A DNA stretch of 64,000 nt from UBA7396 sp047637875 (GCA_047637875.1 JBLJBH010000016.1:1-64000), one strand, 5' to 3'. Shown: positions 1-9,665, counted from the first letter of the stretch. Numbers and translations: made by a program. The notes: generated by a model from the sequence alone, not told the origin.

Positions 1-63
1 ACATTTCTATTTTTTACGATAGTGACATTTTAACTTTTAAAATTACAAAAAAAATGAAACTAT

Positions 64-90
64 TTGAATTTGTTTTAAAAAATATATAAT
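64..90 (+). promoter_or_regulatory. Promoter for PAS-like gene
   Basis: TTGAAT at 64-69 and TATAAT at 85-90, spacer 15 nt (short). The start codon follows 30 nt later. Confidence 0.4.
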
Positions 91-119
91 AACTTCTTAT
101 TTATTATTATTTTAAATCA

Positions 120-1343
120 ATGAGAATACCAGAATTACAAGAAGAGTTTATAAGTATATGAACTATGTGACATTATACTCACGCAGAAAGTATTTTAGAA
201 TCAACTTGTTTACAAATAAAAGATATATTACAAAGTGAGTGTAGTGATGAAAAGAAAAATATATTAGAAATGATAAATATTTTAGAATGAATTATTTTAT
301 CAAGATGATATATGCTTGATACATTTATGCATCCATTAAAAGATATTTGAAAAGAAAGTGAATCAAAACTACTTTTCCCTCCACTTATTACTCTTATAAA
401 AACTCAAGATAAAAAAAGCTCTCCGTTATTAATTTCAGAATCATATACTGTATGACTTTGAGCTGAAAGTTTATGAGAAGTTATAAAACATATAAAAAAT
501 AATACAGCTTTATCAACTTATTATACAGAAAAATCATTACCTATATGACTATCATTAACAAAAGAATTAAGTGAAAATTGATGATATAGATGAAAAGAAC
601 TTCGTACAAAAAAATTAAGAACCATTAGTTGGGATTCAAATTGATATATCGAAGACACACTCGCTATACCATTAAATTATCAAGTAAGAGTATGATCTGA
701 TGTAACTTGATGAGAACATAGCAATGATTTACATATAAATAATTCACTTTCTAGTAATTCTTGAATTCATTTAGATACTTTAAATGTAATAGATAAATTC
801 ATATCTGCTGTAAGGACTATTATCATATGACAAAAATATCAAGATCCAACTCTTCAAGATCTTTTAAATAGACTAAGATTTTTTAGGATACTTGCTCGTA
901 TAGTTGATCATATTTGGAATGAAACAAATTTTATAATAAATATGAAATATCGCTCAAATGAAATGTTATCACATCCTTCTGAATGAAATAATTGAATTTT
1001 ACCAAAATGAATTATATTTAATTGAGCTTATACTCAAGCGACTTGATATACAAAACAAGAAATAATTAATTTTATAAATGAATGAAAATTAAATAAAGTT
1101 TTATATTGAGAAAGTTCAGGTTTGGTTACAGATATAGTAAATGAATGAGAAGGACAAAATTGATATGTAATGGATTTCCCTTTAAAAAGAAAAGATAATT
1201 CAATTCATAGTATTCCTTGGGTAAGACAAAAAAATGTACAATCATGAGTTGCTATCACAACTATGTGAATAGGAACTAATCATAAACCTTATAGTGATGA
1301 TGAAATGACTTTTCATGAATTAGATGATGATGTATCATTTTAA
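120..1343 (+). CDS. PAS-domain-like protein, 407 aa
   Basis: Continuous only when TGA is read as glycine; starts ATG, ends TAA. No signal peptide or membrane segment, so probably cytoplasmic. The C-terminal third (about residues 295-375) looks like a PAS sensor fold: a GYTKQEI segment followed by a run ending GYVMDFPLKRKDNSIHSIPW, the classical fold in which PAS domains accept a ligand. The N-terminal 290 residues contain alpha-helical stretches that I do not recognise; no histidine kinase or GGDEF output domain is visible. A strong terminator follows directly and is shared with the convergent regulator gene. Role in signalling is inference. Confidence 0.7.
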
Positions 1344-1376
1344 AAATAGTGTAACTTTTGTTACACTATTTTTCTT
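1343..1376. terminator. Bidirectional intrinsic terminator
   Basis: Perfect 13-bp stem (1343-1355 with 1360-1372), TTTT loop, T-runs on both sides. It serves the PAS-like gene and overlaps the stop codon of the convergent gene. Confidence 0.8.
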
Positions 1377-2140
1377 AATCATTCTCAAATAAAAAGTCAC
1401 CCATTTTTCTTTATAATATCTAAAAATACTCCATATAAATTTTTATCAATGTGTTTTGAAATCTCTTTTAAACGATTAAAAGCCATTATATATTTTAGCT
1501 CTCAAATCGTATAAAAATGCTCTGTTTCAAAAAATTTAGCATATTTTTTAATTGCTTTTGAGATAAGTTCTATATCAATTCATTCAATATTATCTGAAAT
1601 TACGGAAGTCTCGACTAAGGCAAGTTCAAGATTTGAAATCTTAAAATTCACTCAGTCAATTTCAACTCATTTTGTAAGTTTTGATAATTTTTGAAATAAA
1701 TTCACTTTTCAAGCAGTTATAGTTTTAAAAATAATCTGGTAGTTTCAAATAAATACTTTTTTATTTATTTTTCTATTAATTATTACAAGTTTTTCTGGAA
1801 TAGAATAATTTTTTAGATGAATTTCAAGTGACTTTTTCCCAGAAATAAAATATTCACTTCAAACATTTTCAGCAATATATTTTTTCACAAAAGCAAAATA
1901 ATATTTTTCAATTAAATCAATTTCATTTAATTTTTCATCCTCTTTTAGAGGAACAATATAAACTCCATTTCTGATAGTTTTTATGATATTTTTAGACTTT
2001 AAAAGATAGATAGTTTTATTTACTATTGTAGTATATTCTGGCTTTTTTTCAGGATCAATTATTTCAAAAATATCTCCAGAAAATATTACTTTTCATCATT
2101 TTTTTAACAGTTTATTAACAATTTTGTCAAAAGTTATCAT
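1361..2140 (-). CDS. AbiEi-like transcriptional regulator, 259 aa
   Basis: The N-terminal ~65 residues form a winged-helix-like segment (TTIVNKTIYLLKSKNIIKTI then NGVYIVP), followed by a domain beginning YFISGKKSLEIHL and ending in an LALVETSV segment. This order, HTH then a nucleotidyltransferase-like antitoxin domain, is that of AbiEi-type antitoxin/regulator proteins. The family normally pairs with the AbiEii toxin, but no such gene is adjacent: the upstream neighbour is a peptidase on the same strand. It is therefore an orphan regulator or a solitary family member. Two direct repeats containing palindromes lie 48-90 bp upstream of the start (2188-2230) and would suit autoregulation. Family call from sequence features; function inferred. 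Confidence 0.6.
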
Positions 2141-2187
2141 ACTTATATTTACTTATTAATAAGCTAAAATCAAGCTATAATAATTAT

Positions 2188-2230
2188 ATAAATTTTACTA
2201 TAAAAATCAAATAAATTTTACTATAAAAAT
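2188..2230. repeat. Two 20-bp direct repeats, possible operator
   Basis: Identical 20-bp units at 2188-2207 and 2211-2230 (23-bp period, about two helical turns), each with an internal inverted repeat TTTTA-CTA-TAAAA. They sit just upstream of the AbiEi-like gene, in its presumed promoter region. Confidence 0.5.
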
Positions 2231-2341
2231 TATTTAGTTTTACTTAGATTTTTTAACAATAAAAAATAAATATTTAAAATTAAAATAAATAAAAACACCA
2301 ATACTTTTAAATATTGATGTTTTAATATTAAATAAATCCTA

Positions 2342-4393
2342 CTATTTAGTTCTAAAATTGAAATTATCACTTATATGTTCTCCTTTTAAAGCTTGTAAAC
2401 ATTTAATCATATTATTATGCCAATTAACTGGAGATGAAGCATATATAGAACCTTTTTTATTTCAATATCTTGATAACTTACTCATATCATTATATCATCC
2501 CAAATATGAATTATTTAATGTTTTTACCATCCAATAAACTCAACTTCTTGCATTTTCAAAATCCCACGTTCATCAACTATCTGTATTTCATATATTTCAA
2601 ACATTGTATGCTGTTTTTAAGTTTCTTCAAAGTCAACTTTCTGAAAGTCCTATACACATAAGAAAACTTGGATCTATATTTCAATCAACAGCTTCCTCAA
2701 CCCACATATCCCAATTATTAAAGTCTACAGTTGCATATTTAGAAAGTAGGTCTTTTTGTCTATCTATTTCTGTTTCTCATTCTAATTTAAATACAATCAT
2801 ATTTTTAACTAAATCACCTTCATATTCAACTCAATTTTTTTCTAAATAATCATCATAAAATTTATAAGCATATTTTTGAACTGGTGGAATTTTATCATCT
2901 CATAATTCAGTCAAATCTAGATAATTTAATGGATCAACATATTCTTTATCTTTAAAAACTTCAAAATGTAAGTGTGGTCAAGTAGTCATAAGCCCAGCTC
3001 AATTAGTCCCTATTTCTCATCAACTACGAGCAAATACGGTTCAAGCTTTTATAAAATCATATTGTTTATATAAAACCTCATTAACATGACCATAAACTGT
3101 TACAAATCAATTTGCATGTTTTAATACAACATAAGCATATCATTCATCTGTTGGCTCTTTCATATAAGTTATATATCAATCAGCTGGAGCTTGAATATCT
3201 GTAGCTTGATTTGCAACTATATCAATAGCATCATGACTGGCTCAAACTGAATCTAAATATGATGGGTCTTTATAATATGCACTTATTCATCTTTCTGGCT
3301 TAATAGGCCATAATAATACATTTCTAGTTATAGAAGAAAATGGATTTAATTGAGATTCTGCTGTTAATATTTTATTTAAGTCAACACAACTTTTATCTTC
3401 TAAATTTTCCTCATCCATTATATAAACATCTCCTGATAAAAGTTTTTCATCTATATAATTACAATTATATTTTGATAATAATTCTGATTTTTGATCTCTT
3501 AATTTTATTTTATTTTGAATAATTTTAATTTTTAATCTATTATCAACTTTTATTTTTTCATCTACATATTGTTTAAAAAGATCTTCTTGTCATTTTGTAT
3601 ATGTAAGAATTTTTTCTCTAAAATCTTTTTTTTCTAAAAGTGATTTTCTTTTAATTAATTCTTGTGATTTAGTTTCTTTTAATTGTTTATTTTTACTTTC
3701 TAAACTTAATTTTTTAACAAACATTTCTTTAACTAACTTTCTATGTTTTTCTATCAAAGCCTGTCCTGTAACTTCTAAAACTCAAGAAAAATGTAACTCT
3801 GACAATATATCTCAAAGACTTCCATCAGAAAGTAATACTGTTTTTATAGAATCAATATCTTTATCTTTTTTCTCACCTGAAAATAAAACATTTTGTTTTT
3901 TATAAATATGAGCTATATATTCAAGTAAAACTTTTTTATTTTCATAAATTTCCTTTGTTTTAGATTCAATTTCTTCTTTTGTAGAAGTAATTTCTTGATT
4001 TAAAGCAACAATATTACGGCTTAAAGACATAATTTCTTCTTGTGTTTTTTTAATATCTTCATCTATCAAAGTAATTGCATCTTCTAAATTTCTTACTCTA
4101 TCAGATAAAACTTGTTTTTGTATATCAAGTTCTTGTTTTTTTTCTAAATTATTTTCTCTAATATTTTCAAAAACCATTATTTTATTTTGAGTTTCAAAAA
4201 AATTAACATCTTCTTTTAATAATTCATTATTTTCATTATAAATATTATTATATTGTTCTTCTTTAAAATTTTCCATAATTTTTCATCTAACTTTCTTTGA
4301 ATACATCAAAGAACTAGCATAAACCGGAGCAGAAAAAGAATTTACAAAAGTTAAAAGTAAAATAAATGTAAATATTTGTTTTAGTTTGTTCAT
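2342..4393 (-). CDS. M23 peptidase with coiled coil and C-terminal lysozyme-like domain, 683 aa
   Basis: A secreted peptidoglycan hydrolase, EnvC/NlpD-like in plan. Residues 1-25 are a signal peptide (MNKLKQIFTFILLLTFVNSF). About residues 35-300 are a long coiled coil rich in K/E/L. The LytM/M23 domain follows: zinc ligands in GASHDAIDIVA (near residue 386) and TGPHLHFEVF (near 470), both intact, so it should be an active endopeptidase. The last ~100 residues resemble a lytic-transglycosylase/glucosaminidase fold: FLMCIGLSESGLGRN with a candidate catalytic Glu, then NVGN and an aromatic helix. EnvC homologues normally end after M23, so this C-terminal domain is an extra. Role in wall remodelling or attack on a partner's wall is inference. 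Confidence 0.8.
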
Positions 4394-4495
4394 ATTTGTT
4401 TTTAATTTATATTTATTAATCAACTAAATTATAACACAAAAAAAAAATAAAATCAAAAATACTATTTGACTATTCTCTATTTTATTTAATTATTC

Positions 4496-4864
4496 TTAAA
4501 AACTTTGAAACATTAATTCCACAAAAATTAATATAATTAAAAAAAGTCCTATTGTAACCAATGAAAAAACTCAAATAATTTTAAATAAAACTATTCAAAC
4601 TATAAAAATACTTAACAAAAATCATTGCCTTAAACTAGAGAAAATATGGTCTAAAAAAACCTCTCCTCTATAATAAACTTTTTTAAAAATATACAAAATC
4701 ATACTAGAAAAAGAAGTTACACAAAGAATAAAAGAAATAGTTAATGAAACTATAGAAATAAGTTCATCTCTATATGGATCTAAATAATTAAAAATAAAAA
4801 ATAATGTAAGTAAACTAAGTAAAAAAATAACGAGTATTACTAAAAGAAGAATTTTTTTTGTCAT
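4496..4864 (-). CDS. Small four-helix membrane protein, 122 aa
   Basis: Starts MTKKILLLVILVIF. Four hydrophobic segments span nearly the whole length, with a short charged loop (YIFKKVYYRGEVFLDHIF) between the second and third. One or more TGA codons in the C-terminal half must be read as Gly. Not recognised; such short proteins are common in Patescibacteria. Monocistronic on the minus strand, separated by about 100 bp from the peptidase gene. Confidence 0.6.
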
Positions 4865-4962
4865 AAGATAAAAATTAATTGTAAGTTTAAATTATAATAA
4901 CTAAATTTGAAAAAAGTAAATAATAAAATATAATATTAAAAAATATTTTTTAACAAACTTAA

Positions 4963-5337
4963 ATGAAAAATCCATTTAGATATATATGAGAAAAATATGC
5001 ATATTTTCAAGCATATTTGGATGATACTGTTTTATACACAACCAAAAAACTACAAGAAAAACAAGAAAATGCCGAGAAAGAAGATATAAAAAACAAAAAA
5101 ATCTGAAAAAAGATACTTCATTATACTTGAGTTTGACTTTCAAAAAGTGTTTGAGAAGCTTTTACCTGATTTTATGAAACTTATGCTGAACTTAAAAAAT
5201 GAGAAAATCTTGCTCAAGCAACAGTTGAAAAAGATATCCCAAAAATGAGAATAAAAGCAAAGTTATTAAAAGAAAAAATGAAATTATTAAAATTAAAAAA
5301 ATGAAATTTAGAAGATTTAAAAAAATTAAAAGGTTAA
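4963..5337 (+). CDS. Hypothetical basic helical protein, 124 aa
   Basis: MKNPFRYIGEKYAYFQAYLDD at the start; the body is lysine/glutamate-rich helix with a weakly hydrophobic middle (ILHYTGVGLSKSVGEAF) and a lysine-rich tail. Contains eight TGA-Gly codons, so the frame is clearly used in the host code. No family recognised. Divergent from the small membrane protein and convergent with ymdB. Confidence 0.55.
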
Positions 5338-5355
5338 CTAAAGTTAACCTTTTAA
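5327..5355. terminator. Bidirectional terminator
   Basis: Stem AAAGGTTAAC (5328-5337) with GTTAACCTTT (5343-5352). It includes the stop codons of both converging genes. Confidence 0.7.
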
Positions 5356-6165
5356 TTTTCATCTAATTCTTATTTTTTCTATATCTATACATTTTCTAGT
5401 TTTCTCATCTATTTCAACCATACAAGCATTAACAACATAATCATTTCATAAAGCTTGATCTATTTTCCCAGATAAAACTCAAGATAAAAATCTTGGTTTT
5501 ACTCACTCAAAATCAGCTCAAATAACACTATAAAGTGGTCAACTCATTCAAACATCAGTTAAAATTCCAGTTCAAAAAGGTAAAACTAACTCATCATTTG
5601 TCTGAATATGTGTATGAGTTCAAAATAAAAAACTAATTTTTCAATCTAAAAACATTCACATTGCATAAATTTCTGATGTTGTTTCTCTATGAAAATCAAT
5701 AATTATTCCATTAAAATCATCTAAATTAAAACCTTTCAAAATTTCATCTATTTTTAAAAATGGATTATAAACTTCATCTCTCATAAATGTTGATGACATA
5801 AGATTTACTACTAAAAGTTTTTTTCAATTTTTTTCAATAATCTTATATCATTTACCTGGAATATAAATATGTTCTGATTCGTAAAAATTTGCTGGACGAA
5901 TTAGTTTTGAATTTGGTGTATCTAGATAATTTTTTATATCTTCATAATTATCAAAAATATGATTTCCAGAAGTATAAACATCAATTCAACCTAAAAAATC
6001 TATTTCACGAATATGCTTTTCTATAGGTCATCTTCCTGAAGTAATATTTTCAGGATTTACTATTATAAAATCTGGTGAATATTTATCTTTTATCTCAGAA
6101 AAGTGTTTTTTAAAAGCATTTCTTCAAACTCTTCCGTATATATCTCAGAATATTAAAACTTTCAT
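5344..6165 (-). CDS. ymdB: YmdB-family metallophosphoesterase, 273 aa
   Basis: Calcineurin-like dinuclear metal phosphodiesterase of the YmdB/TIGR00282 family, whose members hydrolyse cyclic nucleotides such as 2',3'-cAMP. Metal-binding blocks appear in order: GDIYGRVGR at the N-terminus, IVNPENIT (usually NGEN), SGNHIFDN, a DFHRETTSE block (usually DxHxEATSE) and FGTHTHIQTND near residue 190. Length matches the family (about 265). Cytoplasmic. Followed upstream by a membrane-protein gene with 18 bp spacing, possibly one transcription unit. The HRET and NPEN variants are unusual but keep the metal-ligand spacing. Confidence 0.85.
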
Positions 6166-6183
6166 TTTGGGTATTAAAATCAA

Positions 6184-7122
6184 CTAAACTATTTCTTCTT
6201 TTTTATCTAACATAATATTTCTATAAACACTAACTATTAGCATTTCAAAAATTCAATTTATAACTAGAAAAATCAAAATTCAATATATAAAAACCACTAA
6301 ACTTCAAAAATTTTCTAAATATTTTCAAAGATAATCTATTGGCAACATAATCAATGTAAAAGCTATAAGTACAGCAAAAAAACTAAATATTTTTAATCAT
6401 GAAGTTATTTTGAAAGATTCTTTTACATAATATAATGACTTTTGAGTTTCTGGGTAATTTTTTTCATCTAATATCAAAATATATGAAAATGTAACTCTAT
6501 AAGCTAAATAAATAAATACTAAAAGATTTATGAAAAATGAACTCAAAGTCAATACACTAAACATATTTAAATATCATTCTTTAATCATTTCAGAAACTTG
6601 TTCTATACCTCAAAATAAAAATAATATGATAAAAAATGATATAACAAAAACTAAAAATGGAATAAGTAAAATAAGTCAAATCCAAGATACAACTCATAAA
6701 AATTTAAAAATTTTTCAAAAATCAAAATAAATATTTTTCAAATATGCTGTTGGTTCTCCAGATAAATAATCAAGATTTAATTTTGTCATAGTTATGGTTT
6801 TATAACTAGCTCAAAACATAAAAAAACCTGCAGCTAAAATAAATAAAAATCATTCAATTAAAATGTAAAACAAATGAGAACTTAAAGCTGTCATAAGAGA
6901 TAAACCTATAGTTTGAGTTGTATAATAATTATAAACTATATCTTTCCATTCTATTGGATCAAAAAAAACTACAACTGCTAAAATAATAAAAAATGGAAGT
7001 GAAAGTAAAATTCAAAGTAATATTGATGTTATTAAAATCAAAACTTTTGAAATATTCCAATGAAAAAAATTTTTATATAGCACTGAAATATCAGCTAAAA
7101 TATTTTTTATAGTTTGTATCAT
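6184..7122 (-). CDS. Multi-pass membrane protein, 312 aa
   Basis: At least six hydrophobic segments: ILILITSILLGILLSLPFFI, LILLIPFLVFVISFFIILFL, an LIAFTLIML helix and a C-terminal VVFIYGILIFLV. The soluble loops are short. The layout resembles uncharacterised membrane proteins of the DUF975/glycerophosphoryl-diester-associated type, but I cannot assign a family. It lies just upstream of ymdB in the same direction. Confidence 0.6.
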
Positions 7123-7194
7123 AAAAACTTAAATTAATAATTAAAAATCTTATTTGAAATATAATATTTTTTTTATATAAATCAAAGTTTTTTG

Positions 7195-7537
7195 CTAAAT
7201 CTTATTTTTCACACTTTTACAAATTTTTAGTATTTCAACAAACCTTTCTCAAATATCAAGATAAAATATATCTCATTTTATTTTTCAGATATTATAAAAC
7301 ATTCTAAAAAATTCTTTGAGCAAAAGAGTATTATTAAAAATTTCTGTTATAAAAATATTTCTTTCTCATAAATTGTATTTATATTTAAAAACGATTTCAA
7401 AAGTATCAAAAAATAATCTTTCTATTTTTTCTCTAAAAAAATACCTCTGTTTTTTGGGAAGTCTGAGAAGTAAATCTAAAGATAATATATATATCTTGTA
7501 ATTTTTGTTCTAGTGAAAAATTTGGAATACTTTTTAT
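7195..7537 (-). pseudogene. avd: Degenerate avd-like gene (DGR accessory protein)
   Basis: The open part (7195-7509) reads LDLLLRLPKKQRYF, then EKIERLFFDTFEIVF, an LLKEFFRMF helix and a final GERFVEILKI helix. This is the pattern of the Avd four-helix-bundle protein that partners DGR reverse transcriptase (FPKSQRF..GQRIE.., then L.LLLRL, then LDEIGR). No ATG opens this frame and it is closed upstream by TAG at 7510-7512. The missing first helix (SIPNFSLEQKLQDIYI) lies in a neighbouring frame between 7480 and 7537, without an ATG. So the gene appears frameshifted and start-less. An unrelated four-helix protein is the alternative. Confidence 0.5.
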
Positions 7538-7700
7538 TTAAACAAATCACATATAAGAATTTACAACAGATTTACAATCTTTTTTTTCAAATCAATCATT
7601 TATTTAAATTGTTATTAAATTTATCATAAAAATAACTGATAAGTTTATATCTATCATACCAAAAAAATCTTTTTCATAAAAACTGCTTCTTTTGATATCA
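7538..7700 (-). pseudogene. Possible remnant of a DGR reverse transcriptase C-terminus
   Basis: Immediately upstream of the avd remnant, in the same frame as its N-terminal piece, a short stretch reads KKDCKSVVNSYMGFV and then stops with TAA. It resembles the SxNSYLGxxKH block near the C-terminus of group-II-like/DGR reverse transcriptases. Further upstream (YEKDFFGMIDINLSV) nothing diagnostic is preserved, and no YxDD box is present in the window. Weak call; the position between target gene and avd is its main support. Confidence 0.28.
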
Positions 7701-7725
7701 TTTTTTGTATTTTAAAAAATAAATT

Positions 7726-7757
7726 AAAAGACTAAAGTTTTTAATTTTAGTCCTTTA
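7726..7757. terminator. Terminator after the DGR target gene
   Basis: AAAAGACTAAA (7726-7736) pairs with TTTAGTCCTTT with one bulge; T-rich flanks. It separates the target gene from the avd/RT remnants. Confidence 0.55.
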
Positions 7758-7834
7758 AAACTGGTCATCTTTCATACAAAAAGACAAATCTTTAAGTATG
7801 AAGTTTATATCTTGATAATCACTAATATCCTAAA

Positions 7835-7851
7835 AATCTGCCTTTCAGATT
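7835..7851 (-). promoter_or_regulatory. Hairpin downstream of the variable region
   Basis: AATCTG-CCTTT-CAGATT, a perfect 6-bp stem with a 5-nt loop, about 30 bp beyond the stop codon of the target gene. DGR variable repeats are commonly followed by a small hairpin/cruciform that helps retrohoming. A run of AGATTA repeats lies between (7846-7877). Confidence 0.45.
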
Positions 7852-7877
7852 AACAGATTATTAGATTATCAGATTAT
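7846..7877. repeat. AGATTA repeat run
   Basis: Four copies of (A/C)AGATTA-type units spaced 2-3 bp between the hairpin and the stop codon of the target gene. Possibly slippage-prone or part of the initiation-of-mutagenic-homing neighbourhood. Confidence 0.4.
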
Positions 7878-7879
7878 TG

Positions 7880-9424
7880 TTATTTTGCGATGCAACGAAC
7901 ACGATGATCATCGTCCCAATCACTAGCACTAACACCACCAGCATCTAGCCTACGACTACCCCAGCCAATATCAAAAGCATACCAGCCGTAGAAAGAAGAT
8001 GACCAGTACCAAGAAGAATCTCAGTCATGATTAACTTTTGATATATTTTCTTGTATAGTTTGAAGTCATCAAGTATCTCTTGGTGGGAGAAACCAGTTAG
8101 TTCATACTGGTGGAGGTATAGTATTTTTTAGATTTGTACAAAAAGTTGCTGCATTTCAGTTAGTAGTTCATATAAGTTGAGAACAAGTAGTTGTTAAATC
8201 AGTACATCAACTTGCATCTGCATTCCAATGAGTATATGTTGTTGTATCACTATTACTTGGTGCTACATAGATATTTGGTGTTACTGATGTTATTTTTAAT
8301 ATACATTTGTCTCTATAATATGTTGTACCATTTATAGTTTGAGTTGTAGTTGACCAATTACATCAAGTAGTACAATTAGTACTACTTGAGTTTATAACAA
8401 AGTATCCATTAGTTAAAATTTGATCTAATTGACAAGAAGGTTTAAAACTCACACTTACTGTTTTATTAGCTATTACATTAGTTAAATTACAAGTATTTCA
8501 ACTTGTAGAATCACATCAAGCCCAAGTATCTACTACATAGTCTGGTTCAGCAGGACTTGCAGTACAAGTAACATCAGATCAGTGATTTACTGTAGTTTGG
8601 GTACAAGAAACTGATCAGTTAGATCATGCTGTAGCTGTTATAGTATATGTTATTGGTGTTTTTATTGTTTGTATGGTTTTTTGATTTTCTTTTATTATAG
8701 TTATAAGTTCTATTCATGAATTTGTGTAACTTCAACTTTGCGTGTCATTTGAAAAGTAGACTTTAAAATCATCTGTATTTGTTGATAGATTTATTCAAGT
8801 AAGCGTTTGCGTCTTTAATATTGGTTTTTGTGTTTCATCTTCTAGTAGTATTCATACTTTATGTCATATTGTATAGAAATATCTATTAGTATAATCTATA
8901 TTTGCATATGTTTGTGTGATTTGTGGAATATATGAAATAAGTTTATTTTCTTCTAGGTATGTTCATAGTTGATATTTCTTTCCATTTCAGGTTATTGAAT
9001 ATATATAGTTTGTTTTATCTTTTGGATCAAGTGCTTCTTTATTTAATTTTATTTTTTGTACTACTTCATTTCATACTATTCATTGTTTTGATAGTAATAT
9101 ATTTCAGGTTCATAGTATTTCTACTAGTTCATCTGGGTCTGGATAATTATTATTTCTTATAGTATATAATGATAATCAAGATTCTATATTTTTTAATGTT
9201 GTTATTCTATTTCAGTCTCTTGAATCTTTAGTAAAGTTTTGGAATCATACAAATGCTATTGTTGATAGTATTGCTAAAATCGTTATTACTATGATGAGTT
9301 CTACTAGGGTAAAGGCTTTTTTGTTTTGAAAAGAAACCCCCTTAATCCCCCTTGTCAGGGGGAAATGAGAGTTTTGTTCTCCCCTGACAAGGGGAGTTAG
9401 AGGGGTTTTATTTATTGTTTTCAT
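7880..9424 (-). CDS. Pilin-like surface protein with DGR-type variable C-terminus, 514 aa
   Basis: An AFTLVELIIVITILAILSTI segment marks a type IV prepilin/pseudopilin N-terminus, so the protein should be inserted in the membrane and displayed outside. It continues through a pseudopilin-like helix (SRDGNRITTLKNIESGLSLY), a divergent InlB-type B-repeat (TATAGSNGSVSC ... ANKTVSVSFKPSC) and a C-type-lectin/DUF1566-like domain (NWFLPPR, then SSWYWSSS, ending HRVRCIAK). The last ~40 codons carry the DGR signature described separately. Leader: from ATG at 9424 it is some 35 residues long because a palindromic repeat (9334-9409) lies inside it in frame; a start further upstream at 9487 is also possible. 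Target/adhesin role is inferred from family knowledge. Confidence 0.75.
7886..8015 (-). repeat. Putative DGR variable repeat (VR)
   Basis: Covers the codons for WYWSSS to VRCIA. Variable-looking positions are almost all NNT or NNC (GGC, GAT, GGT, AGT, CGT, GCT, GTT, CAT, GAC), as expected if AAT/AAC codons of a template were randomised at A. No Asn codon remains in the block, all glycines are GGT/GGC and none is TGA although TGA-Gly is common elsewhere in the gene, and the G+C content is far above its surroundings. No template repeat was found in the window. Confidence 0.65.
9334..9409. repeat. Nested palindromic repeat inside the prepilin leader
   Basis: Two inner palindromes of the type CCCCTTGTCAGGGG flanked by outer CCCC/GGGG arms make a 76-bp imperfect inverted repeat, far more GC-rich than its surroundings. 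It is read in frame as TPLTPLVRG...FPLTRGIKG. Similar mobile-looking palindromes are scattered through many bacterial genomes. Confidence 0.6.
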
Positions 9425-9461
9425 AAATATATAAATTAAAATATAAATTATTTGTTTAACC

Positions 9462-9573
9462 TTTAAATCCTCCGTCCTGTCGGACACCTCCTTTGAAAAA
9501 GGAGGATTGAAAGGTTTTTCCTTATTAGCTCTCCCTTTTTCAAAGGGAGTACCCGAAGGGGGAGGGATTTAAA
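9462..9573. repeat. Second nested palindromic repeat
   Basis: Outer arms TTTAAATCC...GGGATTTAAA enclose CTCCTTTGAAAAAGGAG and CTCCCTTTTTCAAAGGGAG. GC-rich, non-coding, 50 bp upstream of the previous repeat and of the pilin start. Together they look like adjacent MITE/REP-like insertions. Confidence 0.55.
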
Positions 9574-9608
9574 AAAGTTAATTTTCTCGTTTCATGTTAA
9601 AGAACAAT

Positions 9609-9665
9609 AAAAAGCAGATAATTTCTTGCTTGATTTTTTTCAAACAAAAAATTATCTGCTTTTTA
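9609..9665. terminator. Long-stem hairpin
   Basis: AAAAGCAGATAATTT pairs perfectly with AAATTATCTGCTTTT, followed by T-run on the plus strand. There is no plus-strand gene upstream, so it may end the repeat region or act as an insulator. The rest of 9425-9916 holds only the palindromes and the 10-bp tandem repeat. Confidence 0.5.

Noticed and set aside
7846..7877. CRISPR-like short repeats
   Set aside because: Units are 6 bp and spacing 2-3 bp; no CRISPR array or cas gene was seen anywhere in the window.
7540..7880. Template repeat (TR) for the variable region
   Set aside because: I looked for an adenine-rich copy of 7886-8015 on both strands between the target and avd remnant and elsewhere in the window and saw none.
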